This document shows positions 34,341 through 39,940 of a stretch of DNA of 64,000 nt, piece after piece. The notes beneath the pieces were generated by a model. It was not told the DNA's origin. It searched no databases and worked only from the letters and a program-made list of their open reading frames with translations. Positions within the stretch are counted from its first letter, which is position 1. Each line of letters opens with the position of its first letter. A program made the translations under genes and the position numbers. This stretch comes from JACPKO01 sp964406775 (GTDB lineage Bacteria; Patescibacteriota; Microgenomatia; Daviesbacterales; UBA10151), in contig CAYOSW010000002.1 of NCBI GenBank assembly GCA_964406775.1, forward strand, positions 24,017 to 88,016, read 5' to 3'.

Positions 34341-35605
34341 TTACCTCTTTCAATAATGTCAGACAGGATTGCCGGTCCGACAATTCCCCAAGCCACATTA
34401 ACTCCGTCCAGCCTCCCCTTAAAACCCGGCTCTCCTCCTAAGGTTTTTGACGGCCTGATTCCGGCTCCGAGTCCGATTGCATACGCTCCCGGGATCAAAT
34501 CCCGCCCGCCTTTAAAATAAATCCTTCCGTTTCCGTCAACTTTGATTTGTCCGTCTGTATCCAACTCAGGTCCGATCACCGCTCCATCCTCATTAATAAT
34601 AGGGACCAGATTTGGGCGGTATCCTAATCCCGCTATAACAACTTTGGCTCTTAGAAGCTGTTCTTTAACAGACTCAAAATCTCCATCTACTTTCACAAAT
34701 CTGCTCCAAGCACTGGCCGGATCGAGTGAAGCGGCAGTTTCTGCGGACGCATACCCTCTGTTGCCGCCAAACCGCAACACTCTTCCCGTTACCGGACAAA
34801 CGTCCCTGACGGCGTCAAAGTCGGTATATCCTGAGCTTAAAGCTTCTTCAACTGAATTGAAAAACCTTCTCGGGTAACTCCTTCCGTAAATATTTAAAAC
34901 ACCGATTTCTTTTTCAAAATGGTTTCTGATGGTGCGGACAACTGCATAACTGCTGTGACTTGACCCCAAAACTGCTACTTCGGGTTTCCCGGCTTCCTCA
35001 CCTAGAAGTTTGCGGATTTCCTCAATAAAATCCCCTTTTAAAACAGTACCTGATAAAATCAATTTTCTTGAATAAGACTCCAGACCGGGAGGAGAATATT
35101 CATAGGCACCTGTCGCAGAAATGAAAAAGCGGCTTGCTGAAAGCTCTCTGCCTTCACTTAAACCGGTAAAGATGATTCCGTCTTCCGGAGATTTTGTTAA
35201 CCTTACAGCTAAGACCTGCTCTCCTGTTGCAAGTTTGCATTTTAGGCTTTGTCTTAAAACAGTTTCGGTTGCCAGACCAACCTGATCACCAATCCACCCG
35301 GCTTCAGTCAGCGGAATTGTCTCGCCTTTATCTCTTCCCCCGAACGCGGAAATTACCCCTTTATATATACCGTCCCGGCTCAGGCCTTCAAGAAAATCGC
35401 CTAAGGGGGAGTTTGACCTGGCTTCTGCATAACTACCCAATTCGCCTCCGCGGAGACCTCTGCCTGCAACGACTGTTACTCCGAGGGTTCCCAGAAGGAA
35501 AGATAAATTCCCGGTTTTATCAGCAGCTACAAATAAACTTTCTGCTGCTGTCCCCCCTCCCGCTATTAAAATTTGACTTGCATTTTCTCTATCAATATTT
35601 CCCAC
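34325..35605 (-). CDS. FAD/NAD(P)-binding oxidoreductase-like protein behind tandem riboswitches
   Basis: 426 aa from GTG 35605. Dinucleotide-binding motif ILIAGGGTAAES at the N-terminus, a second Rossmann-like turn VAVLGSSHSSYAVV, and a late FAD-type motif GAYAIGLGAGIRPS; reminiscent of lysine/ornithine N-monooxygenase or pyridine-nucleotide oxidoreductases. Substrate unknown. Start: an in-frame ATG at 35644 would read through the terminator hairpin, whereas GTG 35605 has AGGAGG 7 bases upstream, inside the hairpin's 3' arm. Expression is thus expected to be switched by the SAM-I-like elements upstream. Overlaps the GAF gene by 16 bases. Confidence 0.75.
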   Translation of the reverse strand: MGNIDRENASQILIAGGGTAAESLFVAADKTGNLSFLLGTLGVTVVAGRGLRGGELGSYAEARSNSPLGDFLEGLSRDGIYKGVISAFGGRDKGETIPLTEAGWIGDQVGLATETVLRQSLKCKLATGEQVLAVRLTKSPEDGIIFTGLSEGRELSASRFFISATGAYEYSPPGLESYSRKLILSGTVLKGDFIEEIRKLLGEEAGKPEVAVLGSSHSSYAVVRTIRNHFEKEIGVLNIYGRSYPRRFFNSVEEALSSGYTDFDAVRDVCPVTGRVLRFGGNRGYASAETAASLDPASAWSRFVKVDGDFESVKEQLLRAKVVIAGLGYRPNLVPIINEDGAVIGPELDTDGQIKVDGNGRIYFKGGRDLIPGAYAIGLGAGIRPSKTLGGEPGFKGRLDGVNVAWGIVGPAILSDIIERGKWITI

Positions 35606-35630
35606 AAAAAAACCTCCTGCACAGGAGGTT
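35606..35630 (-). terminator. Riboswitch terminator that also masks the Shine-Dalgarno sequence
   Basis: Minus strand stem AACCTCCTG/CAGGAGGTT followed by U7 that runs directly into the GTG start. The 3' arm contains AGGAGG. When formed, the hairpin would both end transcription and hide the ribosome-binding site. The 5' arm CCTCC can instead pair with GGGAGG of the preceding aptamer. Confidence 0.85.
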
Positions 35631-35647
35631 AATAATTTACCCATTAA

Positions 35648-35756
35648 AATTATGGATCAAATCGTCGCCTCCCGGCTTGGCTTTAGCACCGTTTCAGTTT
35701 TTAGATCGGTTGCTGGATGGATCTTCGAGCCAAATCTCTACCCATCGCTCATAATT
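35648..35756 (-). promoter_or_regulatory. SAM-I-like riboswitch aptamer 3 (downstream of tandem pair)
   Basis: Minus strand. P1 AATTATG/CATAATT; P2 GATGG/CCATC enclosing the GAG-ATTTGG-CTC loop; conserved CCAGCAACC; GGTGCTAAAGCC junction; P4 GCC-GGGA-GGC with a GNRA loop. The P2 loop TTTGGC can pair with GCTAAA as the S-box pseudoknot. Followed by the terminator at 35606-35630. Confidence 0.75.
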
Positions 35757-35779
35757 ATTCAATTGTCTTACCAGATGTA

Positions 35780-35803
35780 GGAGGGGTAAGTTTTTACCCC
35801 TCC
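35780..35803 (-). other. Strong hairpin without U-tract between two aptamers
   Basis: Perfect 10-bp stem (GGAGGGGTAA/TTACCCCTCC) with a 4-base loop, starting at the 3' strand of aptamer 2's P1. No T-run follows on either strand, so it is unlikely to be an intrinsic terminator; it may be the expression platform remnant of aptamer 2 or an insulating stem. Confidence 0.6.
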
Positions 35804-35900
35804 AAATCCTTGCCTTACGGCTTCGGGTTTAGCACCTTATTTTTCAACAGGCTGCTGTGCGGATCAATAAGCCGAGTCTCTCACCGCAACTCTTGATTTG
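35803..35900 (-). promoter_or_regulatory. SAM-I-like riboswitch aptamer 2 (divergent core)
   Basis: Minus strand. P1 CAAATC/GATTTG, AAGAG, P2 TGCGG/CCGCA with loop GAG-ACTCGG-CTT, AGCAGCC instead of GCAACC, GGTGCTAAACCC, P4 GCC-GTAA-GGC. The P2 loop TCGG can pair with CCGA. It starts only about 4 bases after the stop codon of the 174-aa gene. The core change suggests altered or lost ligand binding. Confidence 0.6.
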
Positions 35901-35903
35901 ATT

Positions 35904-36428
35904 CTAACGGGCTGCAATTAGCTCTCTTCTGTGCACCCTTCCGTTAGCTGAGGGTGTTACTGCCAGCTTCACTTTATTAAATCTGACCGACGGCTCTGTT
36001 GTAAACGGAGCTCTCGGAATCTCCAGAAAGGGCTGGATATTCCCTGCAAGAGCTTCACGCAATTCCCACGACGGATGTTTAACTCTCTCAACCGTTCTTT
36101 GACCGTCAACAGTCCGCTCGGTTGTAACGTTAATCTCTCCGTTATAGGCATTCCTTCCGTAACTCACAACTTCGGCTGTCTCGTCTCCCGCTATTTTGCG
36201 GGCGGCTTCACCGGTTGCCAGAACGTGAACACCAATATCCACGACTCTTACCGGCGTCACTTTGCTCCGTATAGAGTTACTATCCAGACTACCGCCAAAA
36301 CCTCCGACTGCAACAGGATGCTCTGTAACTGTAAATCCTTCAACGATGGCACCTGTTCCGTGTTTAGGAACTTCCAGACCTAAGTGCGCATACCCCGCAG
36401 CTCTAACTTCCGGATTAAAAGTTGCCAT
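35904..36428 (-). CDS. Unknown protein controlled by a SAM-I-like riboswitch
   Basis: 174 aa, ATG preceded by AAGGAGG at 10 bases, the best Shine-Dalgarno in the window. Beta-rich sequence without signal peptide or membrane helix (GYAHLGLEVPKHGTGAIVEG; VVDIGVHVLATGEAARKIAG; INVTTERTVDGQRTVERVKH); possible ACT-free ligand- or SAM-binding protein, but no family recognised. The methionine/SAM-type leader indicates a role in methionine or SAM homeostasis. First gene of the operon leading to the flavoprotein-like and GAF genes. Confidence 0.75.
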   Translation of the reverse strand: MATFNPEVRAAGYAHLGLEVPKHGTGAIVEGFTVTEHPVAVGGFGGSLDSNSIRSKVTPVRVVDIGVHVLATGEAARKIAGDETAEVVSYGRNAYNGEINVTTERTVDGQRTVERVKHPSWELREALAGNIQPFLEIPRAPFTTEPSVRFNKVKLAVTPSANGRVHRRELIAAR

Positions 36429-36452
36429 ATTTTACTCACCTCCTTTTTGTTC

Positions 36453-36482
36453 AAAAAAATCCCCTCCCGAACGGAAGAGGAT
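36453..36482 (-). terminator. Terminator of riboswitch 1
   Basis: Minus strand stem ATCCTCTTCC/GGGAGGGGAT, loop GTTC, then U6-7. The 5' arm is also complementary (9 of 10) to GGGAGAGGAT at the 3' side of the aptamer, giving the alternative antiterminator expected for an S-box switch. Confidence 0.85.
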
Positions 36483-36526
36483 AAAAAACTTACAAAAAAA
36501 GTTTTACCTTAGACTTTGCTCAGGTC

Positions 36527-36630
36527 AAATCCTCTCCCTTACGGGAATTTGGGTTTGGCACCGTGAAGATTTTGTCCTTCGGTTGCCGGGTAGTTTAACG
36601 AGCCAAATCTCTAACTACCGCTCTTGATTT
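36527..36630 (-). promoter_or_regulatory. SAM-I (S-box) riboswitch aptamer 1
   Basis: Minus strand. P1 AAATC/GATTT; AAGAGCGG; P2 GGTAGTT/AACTACC with GAG-ATTTGG-CTC loop; CCGGCAACC; P3; ACGGTGCCAAACCC; P4 TCCC-GTAA-GGGA. The P2 loop TTTGGC is fully complementary to GCCAAA in the P3/P4 junction, the S-box pseudoknot. Followed by antiterminator/terminator sequences and a strong ribosome-binding site for the 174-aa gene. Confidence 0.85.
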
Positions 36631-36638
36631 CTAAATCT

Positions 36639-36668
36639 ATGTTAAAACATTCAATGGTATTTTGTCAA
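36639..36668 (-). promoter_or_regulatory. Promoter of the riboswitch operon
   Basis: Minus strand perfect TTGACA, 18-base spacer, TAACAT, placing the start near 36632, just before P1 of aptamer 1. The -35 overlaps the upstream region of the divergent thpR promoter. Confidence 0.65.
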
Positions 36669-36682
36669 ACAGGTTTTTTCTA

Positions 36683-36688
36683 TATACT
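36683..36688 (+). promoter_or_regulatory. -10 box of the first start-region copy (thpR)
   Basis: TATACT 8 bases before the ATG of the 16-codon frame at 36697. A TTGTCA lies 15 bases upstream. Confidence 0.5.
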
Positions 36689-36696
36689 CATTTAAT

Positions 36697-36747
36697 ATGC
36701 GTTTCTTTATTTGCGACAGCAAAAAAGAAAGTACATTAGAATATTAA
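36697..36747 (+). CDS. 16-codon frame preceding thpR (aborted duplicate or leader peptide)
   Basis: ATG to TAA, 16 codons (MRFFICDSKKESTLEY). The first five residues equal those of thpR; the frame ends one base before the thpR ATG, close enough for translational coupling. Either debris of a small tandem duplication or a leader peptide. Expression is not shown by the sequence. Confidence 0.4.
   Translation: MRFFICDSKKESTLEY
36737..36742 (+). promoter_or_regulatory. -10-like box before thpR
   Basis: TAGAAT 6 bases before the ATG at 36749, compatible with a leaderless thpR mRNA independent of the upstream copy. Confidence 0.45.
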
Positions 36748-36748
36748 T

Positions 36749-37306
36749 ATGCGTTTCTTTATTGCACTGGAAATCCCCAACAACAGCAAGTCCGAGTTAA
36801 GACAGGTTCAAGCAACACTTGGCAGGATACTGCCCAATTTCAAGCCGACAGATCCCGCTAAGTTCCACCTGACAATTGCTTTCGTCGGAGAACGTAATAT
36901 TTCGCTGAAGGAGCCCCTGGTTGAACTCCTTGCCAAAGCATCCGATAAGATTCCGCCTTTTACCGTCCAGCCCGCGTATATCGACGGCTTCCCCAGTCTG
37001 CATAATGCCCGGATTCTTTGGGCCGGAATAAAGGGAGATATTGATAAGTTATTTATTCTAAGGGAGCGGATAAAAGACGGATTGAAATATTTAAATCTTG
37101 AAACCGATGAACGCCGGTTTATTCCGCATATTGCACTCGGAAAATTATCCGACTTTAAATTGGAACCATACCAGGAACTGGAGCTGGAAAAAGTTGAGCA
37201 AAAAAATTTTGCCGCGATTGAAGTTGATTCGATTAAGCTTTTTGAATCCATTCCGAATCAGGGTTTCCATCACCACAATACTTTGGCTGAAATTAAACTT
37301 AACTAA
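36749..37306 (+). CDS. thpR: RNA 2',3'-cyclic phosphodiesterase (2'-5' ligase family)
   Basis: 185 aa, typical length. Two catalytic H-x-T/A motifs: KFHLTIAFVGE (about 46-55) and FIPHIALGKL (about 126-135). Opens 2',3'-cyclic phosphates or joins 2'-5' RNA ends. Second H-motif has Ala in place of the usual Thr (HIAL), seen in some family members. Followed by tsaD after 41 bases. Confidence 0.9.
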   Translation: MRFFIALEIPNNSKSELRQVQATLGRILPNFKPTDPAKFHLTIAFVGERNISLKEPLVELLAKASDKIPPFTVQPAYIDGFPSLHNARILWAGIKGDIDKLFILRERIKDGLKYLNLETDERRFIPHIALGKLSDFKLEPYQELELEKVEQKNFAAIEVDSIKLFESIPNQGFHHHNTLAEIKLN

Positions 37307-37334
37307 TTTGCTTGTTATTTTAAGAGGCTCCGCC

Positions 37335-37340
37335 TAAAAT
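37335..37340 (+). promoter_or_regulatory. -10 box, leaderless type, for tsaD
   Basis: TAAAAT 7 bases before the GTG start at 37348. Confidence 0.6.
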
Positions 37341-37347
37341 ACTGCTT

Positions 37348-38358
37348 GTGAATAATTACAAAGTTATTTTAGGCATCGAAACTTCCTGCGATGAAACAGC
37401 AGCTGCCGTTCTTGAAAAAAACGGTGAGGAAATTAAAATTTTATCAAATATAGTTGCGTCCAGCGCCTCACTGCAAGCTAAATTCGGAGGCATTATCCCG
37501 GAGCAGGCAGCAAGAGAGCAGCTTAAATCAATTATTCCCGTTATTCAAACGGCAATCGATACGTCCGAAAAAAAACTGGAAGAAATTGATGCGATCGCCG
37601 TAACGGAAGGGCCGGGATTGATCGGATCGCTTCTCATCGGGATTGAAACTGCGAAGACTTTAAGTCTTATTTGGAAAAAACCTCTAATACCGGTTAATCA
37701 TCTTATCGGTCATTTTTATGCCAACTGGATTTCGGATGATAACCAAAACTCCCCACCCGCTTTTCCTGCAATTGGACTTCTCGTCTCTGGAGGTCACACC
37801 GATCTTGTCCTTTTTGAAGATCATAATAAGTACCAGTATCTGGGCGGAACCCGCGATGACGCCGCAGGAGAATGTTTTGATAAATGCGCCAGGCTTTTAG
37901 GACTTCCTTACCCGGGTGGACCTGAAATTTCCAAGCTTGCCAAAAACGGCGATTCTTCGTATATCAACTTTCCTTTACCAATGGCCGATTCCGGGGATCT
38001 TGATTTCTCTTTTTCCGGCTTGAAAACCGCAGTCGGCAACTACATAAAAAAGAACCCTGATTATAAAAAAGAGGATATCTGTGCCGCTCTGGAAAAAACC
38101 ATAATTAAGATCCTGGTTAAAAAAACTATGTCCGCATCAAAAAAATTCGGCGTTAGCGAAATTCTGGTAGCGGGCGGGGTCGCCTCAAACCCCAATCTTT
38201 CGGTTGGGATTAGGGAAAACTTGCACGTCAGGGTATTTTGCCCGTCGCACAATATTTGTACCGATAACGGTGCAATGATTGCTGCTGCCGGTTTTTTCAG
38301 TAAAAAAATAGCAGATCCTCTAAGCCTACAGGCCAATCCAAACCTCTCCCTATCTTGA
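37348..38358 (+). CDS. tsaD: tRNA N6-adenosine threonylcarbamoyltransferase
   Basis: 336 aa, GTG start. Kae1/TsaD fold: ILGIETSCDETAAAV at the N-terminus, GPGLIGSLLIGIE, the metal-binding HLIGH (about 113-117), LLVSGGHTDLV, and the second metal site GGVASNP and CTDNGAMIA. Transfers the threonylcarbamoyl group to A37 of ANN-reading tRNAs, with TsaB/TsaE, which are not in this window. Confidence 0.97.
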   Translation: MNNYKVILGIETSCDETAAAVLEKNGEEIKILSNIVASSASLQAKFGGIIPEQAAREQLKSIIPVIQTAIDTSEKKLEEIDAIAVTEGPGLIGSLLIGIETAKTLSLIWKKPLIPVNHLIGHFYANWISDDNQNSPPAFPAIGLLVSGGHTDLVLFEDHNKYQYLGGTRDDAAGECFDKCARLLGLPYPGGPEISKLAKNGDSSYINFPLPMADSGDLDFSFSGLKTAVGNYIKKNPDYKKEDICAALEKTIIKILVKKTMSASKKFGVSEILVAGGVASNPNLSVGIRENLHVRVFCPSHNICTDNGAMIAAAGFFSKKIADPLSLQANPNLSLS

Positions 38359-38384
38359 TTTATTATAGGAAAATTTTTTATACT
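38355..38384 (+). promoter_or_regulatory. Promoter, leaderless type, for the 209-aa gene
   Basis: TTGATT (overlapping the tsaD stop), 18-base spacer, TATACT, then 7 bases to the ATG at 38392. Confidence 0.65.
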
Positions 38385-38391
38385 GCGCTTT

Positions 38392-39021
38392 ATGTCTGAA
38401 GCCCGCATTAGCTACTCCCTGCATAAACCATACTGGATTGATGGAAGAAAAATGTACGGGGCCAGTTCTTTTACCCTAACCTCTTATCCCGATGGTAATT
38501 CGGAATGCCCGATTATAGATGTCCCGATGGTGGTAACAGCCTGCAAGAATACAGGTGATGAACATTATCCGACAAAAGACGGGGATGTCTGGACAGAGCA
38601 TTGGTTGCCCCGTAAACGCTTTTCAAACGAAGCTCCGATGAGGATTGTCCCTAAAGATCTAAAAGTTGCGGTGGCATATGTCCCTGAGAAGACCGATCCG
38701 CGCAACAACAGATTTATCCCTGATTTAAGCTCCCCTGCGTCACCTGCTGATATTGGCGTCAATCTTGGCTCTGACGTTATTACTTTTCAGTCATATGTTG
38801 AAGACCCTCCCATCTCTTTCAGGGTTGAGCCAAAAGACCCCAGGATTTTACCATTCATAATGAGAGTGAGCCAGGCAACAACTTTTACCGACACAACAAC
38901 CGGTCTGACAAAAGCCATAATCACAGAACCGACGGGAAAGCACAGGTTCATCGACCCTGACGAATTTGCATCAGCTGAATTATTTACTCCCAGGGGGCGT
39001 GGGCGGGGTCTCAGAAGATAG
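38392..39021 (+). CDS. Unknown cytoplasmic protein
   Basis: 209 aa. Beta-rich, no signal peptide or helix (ARISYSLHKPYWIDGRKMYG; GDEHYPTKDGDVWTEHWLP; ITEPTGKHRFIDPDEFAS), with a basic Gly/Arg tail (TPRGRGRGLRR). No family recognised. Expressed from its own leaderless promoter; the next gene, also unknown, has an independent promoter. Confidence 0.7.
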   Translation: MSEARISYSLHKPYWIDGRKMYGASSFTLTSYPDGNSECPIIDVPMVVTACKNTGDEHYPTKDGDVWTEHWLPRKRFSNEAPMRIVPKDLKVAVAYVPEKTDPRNNRFIPDLSSPASPADIGVNLGSDVITFQSYVEDPPISFRVEPKDPRILPFIMRVSQATTFTDTTTGLTKAIITEPTGKHRFIDPDEFASAELFTPRGRGRGLRR

Positions 39022-39026
39022 AATTT

Positions 39027-39055
39027 TTGAAAACTCCCGTGCTTTAAGTTAAAAT
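39027..39055 (+). promoter_or_regulatory. Promoter, leaderless type, for the 121-aa gene
   Basis: TTGAAA, 17-base spacer, TAAAAT, then 9 bases to the ATG at 39065. Confidence 0.7.
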
Positions 39056-39064
39056 TGTACGCCT

Positions 39065-39430
39065 ATGAGAAATTTCGGCGAAAAATACGAAGGTTGCCCT
39101 GTCTCTGTGGCCGAGTCACCGGTCAGGCTAACCTCCTCACTTATGACAGAAACTACTATTCCTTGGAGCCGCGGGAGTGCTCCCCTCGGATTTTTTGAAA
39201 GAGATGCTCATTTTGGAAATGTTGAATGTTTACCCGGAAATTCTTTTAACTCCGATGGGTATACGCGCCTGATTTTACACGGAAATACCGGAAATGCAGT
39301 ACCTGTAGTACTTGAGGATATTACCTGGGTCACCATAGATGGCGATAGACAAATTGAAAAAATAAGGATGGTTGGCCGCCATATAGGCTTTGACCCCGGT
39401 TCCGTAATTTTTAAACAAAGAGTGAAGTAG
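39065..39430 (+). CDS. Unknown small protein
   Basis: 121 aa. No membrane helix; beta-rich middle (YTRLILHGNTGNAVPVVLED; ITWVTIDGDRQIEKIRMVGR). No family recognised. Like its upstream neighbour it has a consensus leaderless promoter, so both are probably real and separately expressed. Confidence 0.65.
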   Translation: MRNFGEKYEGCPVSVAESPVRLTSSLMTETTIPWSRGSAPLGFFERDAHFGNVECLPGNSFNSDGYTRLILHGNTGNAVPVVLEDITWVTIDGDRQIEKIRMVGRHIGFDPGSVIFKQRVK

Positions 39431-39437
39431 CTCAAGT

Positions 39438-39467
39438 TTGATTTTTATATTTATACAGGAATATTAT
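39438..39467 (+). promoter_or_regulatory. Promoter of the T-box/valS operon
   Basis: TTGATT, 18-base spacer, TATTAT. Start near 39475 gives a leader of about 175 bases. Confidence 0.65.
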
Positions 39468-39474
39468 TGGGGAG

Positions 39475-39612
39475 GTAAAGCGCGGATACGGGAGGTAACG
39501 TCGCCTGTTGAGCTTTTAGGGTAGGCCCTCAATAGCCTAAAAGAGAGAAAAATTTGGGTGGTACCACGGTTTGAATATCCGAAAGGATATAAAAAGGTCT
39601 TAAGGATCTGAC
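39475..39612 (+). promoter_or_regulatory. T-box tRNA-sensing leader
   Basis: The T-box antiterminator sequence GGGTGGTACCACGG at 39556-39569 carries the UGGU bulge that pairs with the tRNA acceptor end. Upstream are a short GC-rich Stem-I-like region (39481-39506) and a perfect 8-bp stem CTTTTAGG/CCTAAAAG (39513-39543). Valine codons GTA and GTC occur in GGAGGTAACGTCGCC as candidate specifiers. A GAAA-loop hairpin (39574-39591) and the terminator with TCGTCCC follow. Uncharged tRNA-Val should promote read-through into valS. Confidence 0.8.
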
Positions 39613-39650
39613 AGCACATCGTCCCAAGAAAGGACTGGTGTGCTTTTTTT
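39613..39650 (+). terminator. T-box intrinsic terminator
   Basis: Stem AGCACA..GTCC/GGAC..TGTGCT followed by T7; the ATG of the 95-aa gene comes immediately after the T-run. The 5' arm TCGTCCC can pair with the T-box region instead. Confidence 0.85.
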
Positions 39651-39938
39651 ATGGGCAAAAGTAGTCCCGAACTGGCTTTTATTATCAGGGGAGCAAACTT
39701 GTTGGGGGAGAAAATATGCACGTCTCTTCTCCCTCTTATCGGTGTAAAATATAAAAGACATTGGTATTATCTTTTGAAAAGAGGCGGCAGGGATGTTTGG
39801 GCCGACAAGGATAGTTTGTTTAACAGGCAGTATTCTCCGGATCCGGAGAATATCGGACCCGATAAACCTTACCTCGATTTTAGGGATAAGCTTGGATATT
39901 TAAGGCTTCAGGCTATAGAGCAGAGTTTAAAAAATTAA
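39651..39938 (+). CDS. Unknown 95-aa protein in the T-box/valS operon
   Basis: 95 aa. No membrane helix; aromatic and basic (KRHWYYLLKRGGRDVWADKD; YLDFRDKLGYLRLQAIEQ). No family recognised. The ATG directly follows the terminator T-run and the gene ends 2 bases before valS, so it is co-regulated by valine tRNA charging. It has no Shine-Dalgarno sequence. Confidence 0.65.
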   Translation: MGKSSPELAFIIRGANLLGEKICTSLLPLIGVKYKRHWYYLLKRGGRDVWADKDSLFNRQYSPDPENIGPDKPYLDFRDKLGYLRLQAIEQSLKN

Positions 39939-39940
39939 AT

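Larger units (their letters stand above)
36692..36763 (+). repeat. Direct repeat of the thpR start region
   Basis: The 20-base sequence beginning TTAATATGCG occurs at 36692-36711 and again at 36744-36763, 52 bases apart. Each copy contains an ATG and the first codons MRFFI. Only the second leads into thpR. Confidence 0.9.

Noticed and set aside
35780..35803. Intrinsic terminator for riboswitch 2
   Set aside because: Very stable stem but no U-tract on either strand.
36808..37251. 147-aa open frame opposite thpR
   Set aside because: Overlaps the conserved 2H phosphoesterase fully and is Ser-rich as expected for a shadow frame.
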